A stretch of DNA of 64,000 bases, from NCBI RefSeq assembly GCF_011043625.1, contig NZ_JAAKGT010000003.1, positions 248,001 to 312,000 of the forward strand, in the 5' to 3' direction. Of the stretch, positions 36,253-47,099 are shown one piece after another. Below the pieces are notes generated by a model that made no database searches, had not been told where the DNA came from, and saw nothing but the letters and a program-made list of their open reading frames with translations. The translations under genes were made by a program, and so were the position numbers. Within the stretch, counting starts at the first letter, position 1. The number at the start of each line of letters is the position of its first letter. Origin of the DNA: Caulobacter sp. 602-2. Lineage in GTDB: Bacteria > Pseudomonadota > Alphaproteobacteria > Caulobacterales > Caulobacteraceae.

Positions 36253-36798
36253 TTACCCGATCTTGACCTTGGTGTCGGACAGGAACTCGTACTCCGGAAC
36301 CGCGAGGTTCAGCGGAGCCGGACCCTTACGGATGCGGCCCGACGTGTCGTAGTGCGAGCCGTGGCACGGGCAGAACCAGCCGCCGTAGTCGCCGCCGCCG
36401 AAGGTGGGCACGCAGCCCAGGTGAGTGCACGAGCCGATCAGCACCAGCCATTGGGCCTTGCCCGGCTTCACGCGGTCGGCGTCCTTCTGGGGATCCTTCA
36501 TGGCCGCGCCGTCGTCGGCGACCGCCTTCTGGATTTCGGCCGGGGTGCGGTTGCGCACGAAGAGCGGCTTACCCCGCCACTTCAGCGTCACCTGCTGGCC
36601 GTCGGCGACCTTGGTCAGGTCGAACTCGGTCGAAGCCAGGGCCAGCGTATCGGCCGAGGGGTTCATCTGGTCGATGAACGGCCAGGCAAGCGCCGCTGCG
36701 CCGCCGGCTGCGGCGGTGATCGCGGCAATGTAAATGAAATCGCGTCGGCTGGGATCGGACCCAGGCCCTTTCGTTGCGCCCTCGGCGGTGTCGGCCAC
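36253..36798 (-). CDS. petA: Rieske iron-sulfur protein of the bc1 complex
   Basis: 181 residues from GTG at 36798 ([11 protein letters not shown]). The in-frame stretch up to 37335 lies antisense to trmL and is not coding. A twin-arginine signal anchor ([20 protein letters not shown]) tethers the protein. The 2Fe-2S cluster motifs are CTHLGC and CPCHGSHY, each giving one Cys and one His ligand. It transfers electrons from ubiquinol to cytochrome c1. First gene of the petABC operon, with the promoter expected in 36799-36990. Confidence 0.95.
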   Translation of the reverse strand: MADTAEGATKGPGSDPSRRDFIYIAAITAAAGGAAALAWPFIDQMNPSADTLALASTEFDLTKVADGQQVTLKWRGKPLFVRNRTPAEIQKAVADDGAAMKDPQKDADRVKPGKAQWLVLIGSCTHLGCVPTFGGGDYGGWFCPCHGSHYDTSGRIRKGPAPLNLAVPEYEFLSDTKVKIG

Positions 36799-36999
36799 CT
36801 TGTTCCACCCTTTGAAATCCGTCCGACCGCGAACGGCCAGACCAGGAAATGCGCCATTCGGCGCGATATCTTTACCTCGACCCGCGAGCGGATCTTCGCC
36901 ACAAGGGGCACGCTCCCTATCGGATGGGCGAACAGAGTTCGCAAGCCCTATTCGATGTGCAGCAATGCCCCTACTAGCCCCATGGTTGGTTTCGTTAGA

Positions 37000-37476
37000 A
37001 TGCGTCTCGCGCTTTTTCAACCCGGCATTCCCCAGAACGTGGGCGCGGCGATTCGGCTTTCGGCCTGCCTGGACGTGGGCCTCGACGTCATCGAGCCCTG
37101 CAGTTTCCCCTTGGATGACAAGAGCTTGAAGCGCGCGGCCCTCGACTACGGCCCGCTCGCGCACCTCATGCGGCACGATTCGTGGGAGACCTTCCTGAAG
37201 GCGCCGCAGCGCGCCCACGGGCGCCTGGTGCTTTTCACCACGCGCGGCGAGCAAAGCTTCCACGACTTCGCCTTCCAGCCCGGCGACACCCTGCTGTTCG
37301 GCAACGAGAGTCGCGGCGCGCCCGAAGAGGTTCACGCCGCGGTCGACGCCCGGGTGGTGATCCCGCTGCGGCCGCAGGCCCGCTCGCTGAACGTCTCGGT
37401 CACCGCGGGCATGGCCCTGTCGGAGGCCTTGCGCCAGACGGGCGGCTTTCCGTCCCTGACCACGCTGCAGACGTAA
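37000..37476 (+). CDS. trmL: tRNA (cytidine/uridine(34)-2'-O)-methyltransferase TrmL
   Basis: A 158-residue SPOUT methyltransferase. It starts [20 protein letters not shown], the first strand and motif 1. [20 protein letters not shown] holds motif 2, and [26 protein letters not shown] in parts holds motif 3 with the trefoil-knot SAM site. An alternative ATG at 36982 would add six residues. It methylates the wobble ribose of certain leucine tRNAs. It is divergent from petA, sharing the promoter region. Confidence 0.93.
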   Translation: MRLALFQPGIPQNVGAAIRLSACLDVGLDVIEPCSFPLDDKSLKRAALDYGPLAHLMRHDSWETFLKAPQRAHGRLVLFTTRGEQSFHDFAFQPGDTLLFGNESRGAPEEVHAAVDARVVIPLRPQARSLNVSVTAGMALSEALRQTGGFPSLTTLQT

Positions 37477-37510
37477 AAAAGGCGGCCCCGTTTCCGGGAC
37501 CGCCCAAGTT
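37475..37510. terminator. Shared terminator between trmL and the OmpA-type gene
   Basis: GGCGGCCCCG / CCGGGACCGCC with a TTT loop, flanked by AAAAAA on the left. On the minus strand this gives a T6 tail, ending the OmpA-type transcript. On the plus strand it follows the trmL stop directly. Confidence 0.82.
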
Positions 37511-37597
37511 TAACCATCGGCGCTCGGATGCGAGCTGGCGGGCAAGGTGTGGAGTCTTCGCCCGCGCTCGGCGTCCTTCGCGGCCCACCCTTGCGGG

Positions 37598-38176
37598 TTA
37601 GGCCAGCACCATGATCACGACCCGGCGGTTCTGCGCCCGGCCTTCGGTGGTCTCGTTCGGGGCGACGGGATCTTCCGCGCCGTACGAGATGGTCGCCATG
37701 CGGTTCAGGGCCACGCCCTGACGCGACAGGAACTTGCGCACGGCGTCGGCGCGGCGCTGGCCCAGCTTTTCGTTGTAGCCGGCCTCGCCGGTGGCGTCGG
37801 TGTAGCCCTGGATCTCCAGGTACACGTTCTTGTTCTCTTCCTTCAGCTTGGCCGCGAAGTCGGCCAGACGCTGTTCGGCTTCCGGGGACAGGGCGTCCTG
37901 GTCGGTCGGGAACTTCACCGAGTCGTCCGAGAGCACCATCGAGTACATGAACTTGCCTTCGGCGAGCTTGCCGGCGGCAGTCGCGCGATCGAGGGCTTCG
38001 CGGGACGTCTTGTCGAGTTCGGCGATCTGGGTGTCGTGGCCGTCCACCCGCGTGTTCACCGCTCCGACCTGAGTGTTGACGTACTTCTTCGTCGCGCAGC
38101 CGCTGACCGCCAGGCCCCCAGCCACCAGCGCGACAACCGTCGCCATCTTCAAGCTGCCTTTGACTTGGCCGATCAT
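37598..38176 (-). CDS. OmpA/Pal-type outer-membrane lipoprotein
   Basis: 192 residues from ATG at 38176. The lipobox is LAVSGC (Cys near residue 27), so the protein is lipidated. An Lpp-like coiled-coil segment follows (KKYVNTQVGAVNTRVDGHDT, IAELDKTSREALDRA). The C-terminal OmpA domain (ALSPEAEQRLADFAAKLKEE, LEIQGYTDATGEAGYNEKLG, QRRADAVRKFL) binds peptidoglycan through the Asp/Arg of the TDxxG and RRA motifs. It should anchor the outer membrane to the cell wall. A GAGGAG Shine-Dalgarno lies about 12 bases upstream. Confidence 0.91.
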   Translation of the reverse strand: MIGQVKGSLKMATVVALVAGGLAVSGCATKKYVNTQVGAVNTRVDGHDTQIAELDKTSREALDRATAAGKLAEGKFMYSMVLSDDSVKFPTDQDALSPEAEQRLADFAAKLKEENKNVYLEIQGYTDATGEAGYNEKLGQRRADAVRKFLSRQGVALNRMATISYGAEDPVAPNETTEGRAQNRRVVIMVLA

Positions 38177-38604
38177 TGTTCGCTTCTTCTCCTCATTGAT
38201 CCAAGAAAGCTTGACCTTGGACCTACACACTCATCCGGGTCGTTCAGCTTTCGCATTACGAAACCGTCAGGTGACAGAGGCGAAAAATAGGCGTGTTCTT
38301 GTCGTGATTGGCGCCGCTTGCAGCCTATGCTCTTGGTCACTCTATTGACCGCGCGCGATCGCTCGAACCGCGATTTGGTTCCGTAAATTATTTTCAGTTC
38401 GAAGAGGATTTTTTGAGGGGCGCGGAGGGCTCTGGAGCCCTCGACACGGGCTCGGTGCGGGTCCCCGAGGGAATCGGGAAACGGCGCCGACGGCCAGGAA
38501 AGACGCCCGGCTCTCCCTCTAGATGTAGGCAGCTTTCGCGTCACCGCAAACGAAAAACGCGCCCCGGACATCCGGAGCGCGTCTCTTTTCGACTCGACTG
38601 GCGC
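38177..38604. promoter_or_regulatory. Intergenic region upstream of the OmpA-type lipoprotein
   Basis: A 428-bp stretch. Towards the left it should hold the promoter of the lipoprotein gene, and its right end holds the clpB terminator (38556-38582). The middle is moderately AT-rich (around 38270-38420). I see no convincing ORF or recognisable RNA gene, though the length leaves room for a small RNA. Confidence 0.4.
38556..38582 (-). terminator. clpB intrinsic terminator
   Basis: ACGCGC-C-CCGGA / TCCGG-A-GCGCGT forms a stem with one internal mismatch. On the minus strand the run TTTTTCG follows. It lies about 22 bases beyond the clpB stop codon. Confidence 0.82.
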
Positions 38605-41190
<2,586 letters not shown>

Positions 41191-41220
41191 GTCAGCGTCC
41201 CCTTCACTAGGCGGATCAGG

Positions 41221-41288
41221 CCGGGTCGCCTCTGATGAGCACGACCCGGTCCGTCAGGGGATGTAGTGTGGCCCCAGAGCCACACAAG
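41221..41288 (-). promoter_or_regulatory. Possible heat-shock promoter and hairpin leader of clpB
   Basis: On the minus strand CTTGTGT (41282-41288) could be a sigma-32 -35 element, with CACACTACAT (41261-41270) near -10. GTGTGGC / GCCACAC (41266-41285) and CCGGGTCG / CGACCCGG (41221-41249, 13-base loop) form two inverted repeats. The second would lie in the 5' UTR, about 30 bases before the TTG start. The promoter call is tentative; the hairpins are exact. Confidence 0.42.
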
Positions 41289-41290
41289 GC

Positions 41291-42040
41291 TCACCAGCCC
41301 TGGCTGGCCAGATAGTTTTCCAGCGCCTGGATGCGGGTGGCGTCCGAAGGGTGGGTCGAGGCGAACTCCGGTCGTCCCGCCCCGCCTTGGGCCTGCATCT
41401 TGCGCCACAGGGCCACCGCCTCGCGCGGCCGGAAGCCGGCGCGCTGCATGATGTCGACGCCGATGCGGTCGGCCTCCAGCTCGTGCTTGCGCGAGAACGG
41501 CAGCAGGAAGCCCATCTGCGCGCCCGCGCCGCCCAGCGAGGCCACGGCCCGGCCGCCGTCGCTGCTTCCGCCGCCTGCCGCGGCCTGGGCGATGGCCAGG
41601 ACCAGCTGGGTGCTCATCTGCTGCGAATAGCGCTCGGCGGCGTGGCGGCCCAGCACGTGGGCGGCCTCGTGGCCCAGCACGGCGGCCAGCTGGTCGTCGT
41701 TGTCGACCAGGCGCACCAGTCCCGAATTGACGCCGATATGGCCGCCCGGCAGCACGAAGGCGTTGGGCGTGTCGTTGTCGAACACCACGTAGTCCCACGG
41801 GCGGTTGGCCAGGCCCGCCGCCTCGATGATCCGCTGGCCCACGGTGGTGACCCGCGCGTTCATCCGCGCGTCCTTCGAGATCTTGCTGGTCCGCAGCGTC
41901 TGCTCCCAGGCCGCCTCGCCAGAACGCGCCAGGCTGGCCTCGTCGACCATGGCGAACTGGTCGCGGCCGAGTTCGGCGTTGTAGGCGCAGCCCGAGAGCA
42001 TCAGGCCGGCGATCAGGACCAGCGACGGACGAAGGCGCAT
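41291..42040 (-). CDS. Lipoprotein M48-family metalloprotease
   Basis: 249 residues. The N-terminus RLRPSLVLIAGLMLSGCAYN has a lipobox (LSGC), so the protein is a membrane lipoprotein. The zinc site is AAVLGHEAAHVLGRHAAERY (H-E-x-x-H near residue 128), with the third ligand Glu in RKHELEADRIGVDIM. It resembles LoiP/YcaL and BepA catalytic domains, which degrade misfolded outer-membrane proteins, but no TPR domain is attached. It lies 100 bp upstream of clpB on the same strand and could be part of the same quality-control response. Confidence 0.91.
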   Translation of the reverse strand: MRLRPSLVLIAGLMLSGCAYNAELGRDQFAMVDEASLARSGEAAWEQTLRTSKISKDARMNARVTTVGQRIIEAAGLANRPWDYVVFDNDTPNAFVLPGGHIGVNSGLVRLVDNDDQLAAVLGHEAAHVLGRHAAERYSQQMSTQLVLAIAQAAAGGGSSDGGRAVASLGGAGAQMGFLLPFSRKHELEADRIGVDIMQRAGFRPREAVALWRKMQAQGGAGRPEFASTHPSDATRIQALENYLASQGW

Positions 42041-42149
42041 GGGCGGCTCGCGTTATTGTTGTCGACGGCCCGACTTAAGGCGCGGGGATAGCCGCTGGCA
42101 ACAGGATCAGCCCCGAGGGGGCGCTTTCAGCCGTCGAGGCGACGGAAGG

Positions 42150-42743
42150 TCATCGCTTCAGCTCCAGGATGTCCAGCTTCGACTCCTGCTTGGGCCAGGG
42201 CATGACCAGGCGGTAGCGATTGGGGCCGATGCGTTCGAACACGCCGGCCTGGTCGCGCTCGGCGTCGCGACGGTAGGCCGCCCGGCCCTCGCGGTCGCCC
42301 CAGGCCACGGCGCCCAGGAACACCAGCCGCCGGTCGCGGTCGGGATAGAGGTTGCCGGCCTGCCGCTGCGAGCCGGAGGTCTTCTCCAGCAGCAGGTCGC
42401 CGCCCGGCGTCAGCTGCACCCGGCAGCGGAACCAGCCGTAGGCGACATAGGGAAGGCCCCGGCCGTCCTGGCTGCCCAGCTTGATCGTGCGGCACTGATA
42501 GGCGCCCGGCGTCGGCTGCGGCCGGGCGAGCGCGGCGCGCGGATCGGCCAGCGGCCCCAGCGCCCGCAGGTCGCGGCCATGGCCGCCCCGCCGCGCTTCG
42601 GACAGCGCCGCGTCCCAGGCCTCGTCCAGCCGCTCGATCCGGCGCGCGTCATCGCGCGTGGCGTCCCGCCGCCAGTCGCCCGAGGCGGCCAGGACGGGCG
42701 TGACGACGAGGAAGGACAGGCTGAGAGCGGCGGCTGCGCGCAT
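42150..42743 (-). CDS. Exported DUF4893-like protein
   Basis: A 197-residue protein with signal peptide RAAAALSLSFLVVTPVLAAS. The mature part contains GAYQCRTIKLGSQDGRGLPY and YGWFRCRVQLTPGGDLLLEK, each with one Cys, likely bonded. It then has a beta-rich section ending RYRLVMPWPKQESKLDILEL. This Q-C-R-x-x-K-L-G pattern fits the DUF4893 family as I remember it. Its function is unknown. It stands between the metalloprotease and the receiver gene, on the same strand as both. Confidence 0.68.
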   Translation of the reverse strand: MRAAAALSLSFLVVTPVLAASGDWRRDATRDDARRIERLDEAWDAALSEARRGGHGRDLRALGPLADPRAALARPQPTPGAYQCRTIKLGSQDGRGLPYVAYGWFRCRVQLTPGGDLLLEKTSGSQRQAGNLYPDRDRRLVFLGAVAWGDREGRAAYRRDAERDQAGVFERIGPNRYRLVMPWPKQESKLDILELKR

Positions 42744-42804
42744 GACGGCTCCTGCGACGACGAAAGAGCCCTAGGTAACTCGCAAGGCTGCCCGAGAGTT
42801 CGCC

Positions 42805-43143
42805 TCAGCGCGCGGCGGCGATGGTGCGGGCCAGCTGCCGGGGGTCGACCGGCTTGCTGAGGATGGGGGCGTCGCGCAGGTCGGGCCGCACGCCCTGGTC
42901 GCCATAGCCGGTGACGAAGGCGAAGGGCACGCCGCGCTCGCGCAGCACGTCGGCGGCCGCGAACGAGGTGCCGCCGTCGAGGTTCACGTCCAGCAGGGCG
43001 AAGTCGACGATCTCGCGCCGCGCCGCCTCCACCGCCGTCTCGGCCGAGACCGCCGGGCCGGTGACGTCGCAGCCCAGGTCGGTCAGCAGGTCCTCGACCA
43101 GCATGGCGACCATGATCTCGTCCTCGACGATCAGCACCCGCAT
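42805..43143 (-). CDS. Single-domain response regulator
   Basis: A 112-residue receiver domain (MRVLIVEDEIMVAMLVEDLL). The phosphoacceptor is Asp52 in FALLDVNLDGG, the acidic pocket is E-D-E at 7-9, and the switch Thr and Lys are in FAFVTGYGD and ILSKPVDP. No output domain follows, so it acts through protein contacts or as a phosphate sink. Its ATG overlaps the kinase stop (bases shared at 43143), indicating translational coupling with the HWE kinase. Confidence 0.93.
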   Translation of the reverse strand: MRVLIVEDEIMVAMLVEDLLTDLGCDVTGPAVSAETAVEAARREIVDFALLDVNLDGGTSFAAADVLRERGVPFAFVTGYGDQGVRPDLRDAPILSKPVDPRQLARTIAAAR

Positions 43144-44174
43144 CAGGCGGCTCCCCTGGCCAGCGTCGGCTGGGGCGCCGGACGGCGGCGGATGCGGGCG
43201 ACGATGGTGCAGACCACGCCCTCGGGCGGATAGTCCAGCGCCGCCTCGCCGTCGAGCTCCAGCGCCAGGCCGCGGGTGATCAGGCGGCTGCCGAAGCCCT
43301 GGCGCTCGGGCGGCGACACCGGCGGACCGCCGGCCTCCTGCCAGCGCAGGCGCAGCCGCTCCTCGTCGCCCTCGCCTTCCCGGCTCCAGCCCACCCTCAC
43401 CTGCCCGGTCGACTGCGACAGGGCCCCGTACTTGGCGGCGTTGGTGGTCAGTTCGTGCAGGGCCAGCGACAGCGACAGCGCGGTCTTGGGCGACAGGCGC
43501 ACCGGCGGCCCGTCCAGTTCGAAGCGCGAGGCGTCGCCGTAGGAGTCGACGAGGCCGGCCATGATGTCGTGCAGGTCTGCGCCGTCCCAGCTTTCGCGCG
43601 TGAGAATGTCGTGGGTGCGGGCCAGGGCCAGCAGGCGGGTGGTCAGCGACTCGCGCGCATCGCCCAGATCGGCGGCGTTGCGCAGGGTCTGGCCGGCGAC
43701 CGACTGCACGGTGGCCAGGGTGTTCTTGACCCGGTGGTTGAGCTCGTTGACCAGCAGCCGCTGCAGTTCCTCGGTCCGCTTGCGCTCGGTGACGTCGCGC
43801 ATCACGCCGGTGAAGAACCGCCGGTCGCCGGATCGCCATTCGGCGATCGAAAGCTCCAGGGGGAAGGTGCTGCCGTCCTGGCGGCGGCCGAACACCTCGC
43901 GGCCGATGCCGATGATCCGGCGCTCGCCCGTGCGGCGGTAGGTGTCGAGATAGCCGTCGTGGGCCGCGTGATGCGGCTCGGGCATCAGGGCCCTGACGTT
44001 GGATCCGATCATGTCGGACGCCGCATAGCCGAACAGGCGCTCGGCGGCGGGATTGAAGGCTTCGATGCGGCCGCGCTCGTCGATGACGACGATGGCGTCC
44101 ACCGCCGTGTCGACGATGGCCCTGTAGCGGGCCTCTTCGCCCGCACCGCCCGACTGTCCTGCTCGACCGTTCAT
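43143..44174 (-). CDS. PAS-domain sensor kinase, HWE family
   Basis: 343 residues. An N-terminal PAS domain (about 15-135; GRIEAFNPAAERLFGYAASD) is followed by the HWE dimerisation/phosphotransfer helix LVNELNHRVKNTLATVQSVA, with the phosphorylated His. The ATPase domain has HELTTNAAKYGALS and the WQEAGG motif that names the family (W-x-E-x-G). There is no membrane segment, so it is a cytoplasmic sensor, perhaps of redox or light through a PAS ligand. No FAD-type LOV cysteine motif is visible. The receiver gene downstream is its likely partner. Confidence 0.94.
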   Translation of the reverse strand: MNGRAGQSGGAGEEARYRAIVDTAVDAIVVIDERGRIEAFNPAAERLFGYAASDMIGSNVRALMPEPHHAAHDGYLDTYRRTGERRIIGIGREVFGRRQDGSTFPLELSIAEWRSGDRRFFTGVMRDVTERKRTEELQRLLVNELNHRVKNTLATVQSVAGQTLRNAADLGDARESLTTRLLALARTHDILTRESWDGADLHDIMAGLVDSYGDASRFELDGPPVRLSPKTALSLSLALHELTTNAAKYGALSQSTGQVRVGWSREGEGDEERLRLRWQEAGGPPVSPPERQGFGSRLITRGLALELDGEAALDYPPEGVVCTIVARIRRRPAPQPTLARGAA

Positions 44175-44261
44175 GGCCGGCTCCCCCTGGGTCGTCAGAA
44201 GGAGCCTAGCCTAGGGGTTGATCCGCCGCCAAGTCCTCGCGGCGGATCGTCACGCATGTTC

Positions 44262-45347
44262 TCAGGCGTCTTCCGACTCGGGAGCCGGGGAATCGCCGCC
44301 TTCGAAGCTGCGCGGGGCGCGGCGACGACGGGGCTTCTTGACCTCTTCGCCGGCGGCCTCGGGGGCCTGAGCGGCGGGGGTCTCGGCCGCCGGAGCGGCT
44401 TCGGCCTTGGGTTCGGCGGCGGGCTTGGGCTCGGACTTGCGGCCCAGGAACGCCGGAGCGTGGCTGACGGCGCCATCCTGGCCGCGCAGCACCGGCGAGC
44501 TTTCGGCCGCCTGCGCCTCACCGCCCAGCGGGGCGGCTTCCGGCTCGATCACGGCCAGCGGATCACGGTCGCCGCGGTCGCGATCGCGGTTGCGGTCACG
44601 ATCGCGGTCACGGCGCGAGCGGCGGCCTTCGCGGGCCTCGCCCTGGAATTCGCCGCCTTCGGCCGCCGGACGGTCCTCGCGCGGCTGGCGCTCCTCGCGG
44701 GGGCGATCGTCGCGAGGACGGTCGTCGCGGTCGCGGAAGCGCTCTTCGCGCGGGCGGTCGTCGCGCGGACGATCATCACGGGGACGGTCGTCGCGGTTAC
44801 GGTCGCGGTCGTCGCGGTCGCGCCAGCGGTCGCGGCGGCCTTCGCCCTGCTGACCGTCGCGATCACGGTCGCGGTTGCGGTCACGGTCGCGGTTCTCGAA
44901 GCGGTCGCGGTTGCGGTCGCGGCGCTGCTCGCCCTGGCCTTCGCCGCCCTCGCCGCCTTCCGCGCCCTCGACGGGCGTCTCGGCGGCCGGCGGGGCCTCG
45001 GGGGCCTCTTCCGGCTCGGCCTCGAAGTCGATCTCGTAGGCCGAATAGGCGTCCTTGCCGATGATGTCGCTGACCGGACGATTCGGCTGGATGGCGCGCA
45101 GGACGCGGAAATAGTGCTCGGCATGCTGCAGGTAGTTCTCGGCCAGCACCCGGTCGCCGGACGACGAGGCGTCGCGGGCCAGCTGCTGGTACTTTTCGTA
45201 AACGCTCTGGGCCGCGCCGCGGACCTTCACGCCGTCGGGACCGTTCGAATCGAAGGCCCGGTTGGCGTTGTGCTGCTGCGGCTTGCCACCACCGCCCCCG
45301 CGGTTGTTGCGGCCACGCTGGCGCTTCATGCCCTTGAAATCTCTCAT
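44262..45347 (-). CDS. DUF4167 protein with a long Arg-Asp repeat region
   Basis: 361 residues. The N-terminal DUF4167 domain covers about residues 1-105 (MKRQRGRNNRGGG, SVYEKYQQLARDASSSGDRV, AENYLQHAEHYFRVLRA). Residues about 135-275 are an extreme low-complexity stretch of RD/RDRN/RPRDDRPREE units. An Ala/Pro/Glu tail with basic KKPRRRRAPR follows. The family is restricted to Alphaproteobacteria and its function is unknown. The basic start and R/D-rich disorder suggest RNA or nucleoprotein binding. ATG at 45329 (MKRQRG) is an alternative start. It lies beside prmC, as in many relatives. Confidence 0.88.
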   Translation of the reverse strand: MRDFKGMKRQRGRNNRGGGGGKPQQHNANRAFDSNGPDGVKVRGAAQSVYEKYQQLARDASSSGDRVLAENYLQHAEHYFRVLRAIQPNRPVSDIIGKDAYSAYEIDFEAEPEEAPEAPPAAETPVEGAEGGEGGEGQGEQRRDRNRDRFENRDRDRNRDRDRDGQQGEGRRDRWRDRDDRDRNRDDRPRDDRPRDDRPREERFRDRDDRPRDDRPREERQPREDRPAAEGGEFQGEAREGRRSRRDRDRDRNRDRDRGDRDPLAVIEPEAAPLGGEAQAAESSPVLRGQDGAVSHAPAFLGRKSEPKPAAEPKAEAAPAAETPAAQAPEAAGEEVKKPRRRRAPRSFEGGDSPAPESEDA

Positions 45348-45599
45348 CTTCTTCTAAACCTGTCCGATCTGGACACTTCAGCCCGATCGGTATTCGGTCT
45401 CTTGAGACTGGGTGCGCCCGTCTCGGGCTCGCCTTCGATGTTCTTGAGACCTGGGTTTCCGTAGAGTCTCCGTCCGGATCGGGCGCGGCTTTCGGCCTCG
45501 TCGGCCGTTCGCGCCTGCCGGATGTGTCTAGCGGCCGTCGAAACGACCGCTCTTCCCGTCACCCGGCGATTTGGAAGGAGACCCTTTCCGTCTACCGCC

Positions 45600-46469
45600 T
45601 CACGCCGGCGTTTCCAAGGGGTTTTTGAAGCCCGTGACAACACGGTCGTGGGTGGACAGATCCTTGACCGTCCGCACGTTCTGGGCGCCCGCCTCGTTGA
45701 ACAGGGCCTCGACCGCCGCCGACTGGTCGAAACCGATCTCGACGCAGAACAGGCCGCCGGGCTTGAGCACCCGCAGGATCTCCGGCGCCAGGGCGCGGTA
45801 GGCGTCCAGGCCGTCGGCGCCGCCGTCCAGGGCCAGGCGCGGTTCGTGGTCGCGCACTTCCGGCTGCAGGGTGTCGATGTCGGCGGTGGGGATGTAGGGC
45901 GGGTTGGAGACGACGACGTCGAAGCTGGCGTCGCCCATGCCGGTCGTCCAGTCGCCGCGCATCAGGGCCAGGCGGCCGTCGAGGTCCAGGTTGGCGGCGT
46001 TCTCGCGCGCCACGGCCAGGGCTTCCTCGGAGATGTCGACGCCCAGGCCCTTGGCGGCCGGACGCTCGGCCAGGATCGCCAGCAGCATGGTGCCCGAGCC
46101 GACGCCCAGGTCCAGCATGTTGAAGGCCATGGTCTCGGGGAAGGCCTTCAGCACCTCGTCGACGATGACCTCGGTCTCCGGACGCGGGGTCAGCACGTCC
46201 TTGGTCACCGACAGCAGGATCTTCCAGAAGCCCTTGCGGCCGATGATGTGGCTGACCGGCTCGCGGCGGGCGCGGCGCTCCAGGTACTCGTCCAGGGTGG
46301 CGACCTGCTCGGCGGTCAGCTCGCGATAGGGGTCGGTGATGATGTCGGTGCGGCTGACGCCGGCGGCGACTTCCAGCATCAGGCGCGCGTCGATGGCGGG
46401 CTGATCGATGCCGGCTTCCTTCAGGCGCTCCTTGGCGCCGTTCCAGGCTTTGACGAGGGTGAGGGTCAT
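45600..46469 (-). CDS. prmC: Release-factor glutamine methyltransferase PrmC
   Basis: 289 residues from ATG at 46469 (MTLTLVKAWNGAKERL). The N-terminal helical domain is followed by the SAM-binding motif LDLGVGSGTMLLAIL and the catalytic NPPY in VVSNPPYIPT near residue 185. It methylates the Gln of the GGQ motif in RF1 and RF2. The RF1 gene prfA lies 3.5 kb away on the same strand rather than directly upstream. The DUF4167 gene follows after 250 bp. Confidence 0.94.
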   Translation of the reverse strand: MTLTLVKAWNGAKERLKEAGIDQPAIDARLMLEVAAGVSRTDIITDPYRELTAEQVATLDEYLERRARREPVSHIIGRKGFWKILLSVTKDVLTPRPETEVIVDEVLKAFPETMAFNMLDLGVGSGTMLLAILAERPAAKGLGVDISEEALAVARENAANLDLDGRLALMRGDWTTGMGDASFDVVVSNPPYIPTADIDTLQPEVRDHEPRLALDGGADGLDAYRALAPEILRVLKPGGLFCVEIGFDQSAAVEALFNEAGAQNVRTVKDLSTHDRVVTGFKNPLETPA

Positions 46470-46517
46470 GGCGGCTCCAATAGCGCGTCGCGGCGGCGAG
46501 GGCGAGATTGCAGATGG

Positions 46518-46534
46518 ATACCAATAATTGGTAT
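46518..46534. promoter_or_regulatory. Toxin-antitoxin operator palindrome
   Basis: ATACCAATAATTGGTAT is a perfect 8-1-8 palindrome 23 bases ahead of the antitoxin ATG. It overlaps the expected promoter, the usual place for autoregulation by a ribbon-helix-helix antitoxin. Confidence 0.8.
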
Positions 46535-46557
46535 GCTGTGGCTTGTAGGAGCCTGCT

Positions 46558-46812
46558 ATGAGCAAGAACACCTCGGTAAGCCTCGGGCCTCACTTTCAGG
46601 ACTTCATCGAAACACAAGTCGCGCAGGGTCGCTACGGCTCGGCCAGCGACGTGATCCGCGCCGGCCTGCGGCTGCTGGAAGAGCACGAAACCAAGCTCGA
46701 AGCGCTCAGGAACGCCCTGGCTGAAGGCGAGGCCAGTGGGTTCATGGAAGAGCCGTTCGACTTCGACACCTTCATCGCCGAACTCGAAGCCGAGGCCGAG
46801 CAGGAGAAATGA
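46558..46812 (+). CDS. parD: ParD-family antitoxin
   Basis: 84 residues. The N-terminal ribbon-helix-helix ([20 protein letters not shown], then [20 protein letters not shown]) binds DNA. The C-terminal acidic tail ([20 protein letters not shown]) is disordered and wraps the toxin. It neutralises ParE and represses the operon, presumably through the palindrome at 46518. Its stop overlaps the parE ATG by four bases, the normal arrangement for ParDE systems. Confidence 0.94.
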   Translation: MSKNTSVSLGPHFQDFIETQVAQGRYGSASDVIRAGLRLLEEHETKLEALRNALAEGEASGFMEEPFDFDTFIAELEAEAEQEK

Positions 46813-47099
46813 GCAGCTACCGGCTGTCATTCCTGGCCCGCCGCGACATCGACGATATTCGCGCCTATTCCAAGGCGCAGTGGGGACCGCGCCGAGCAGC
46901 GGCCTATCTGCGCGACATCAAGCGCGCCCTCGATCTCGTCGGATCACATCCCGCAGCCGGTCGACAGGACGAACGTCTCATCTCTGTCTATCGACGACAT
47001 ACCGTAGGATCTCACGTGATCTTCTATCGGTCGGCCTCGCAGATGACGCTCATCGTCCGGATCCTGCATCAGCAGATGGACCCGAGCTCGCATCTCTAG
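46809..47099 (+). CDS. parE: ParE-family toxin
   Basis: 96 residues with the RelE/ParE fold: [60 protein letters not shown] and the closing strands [20 protein letters not shown]. ParE proteins poison DNA gyrase, whereas RelE proteins cleave mRNA; the R-x-x-x-x-G-S-H-x-I-F-Y pattern fits ParE. All core elements are intact, so the pair should be functional. It ends convergently with the MOSC gene, overlapping by four bases. Confidence 0.93.
   Translation: MSSYRLSFLARRDIDDIRAYSKAQWGPRRAAAYLRDIKRALDLVGSHPAAGRQDERLISVYRRHTVGSHVIFYRSASQMTLIVRILHQQMDPSSHL

Noticed and set aside
36799..37335. N-terminal extension of the Rieske protein
   Set aside because: It is antisense to trmL and lacks homology to the family; the twin-arginine signal sits just after the GTG at 36798.
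44407..44853. Ser-Arg-rich plus-strand frame of 148 codons
   Set aside because: It is the complement of the Arg-Asp repeat codons of the DUF4167 gene, not an independent SR protein.
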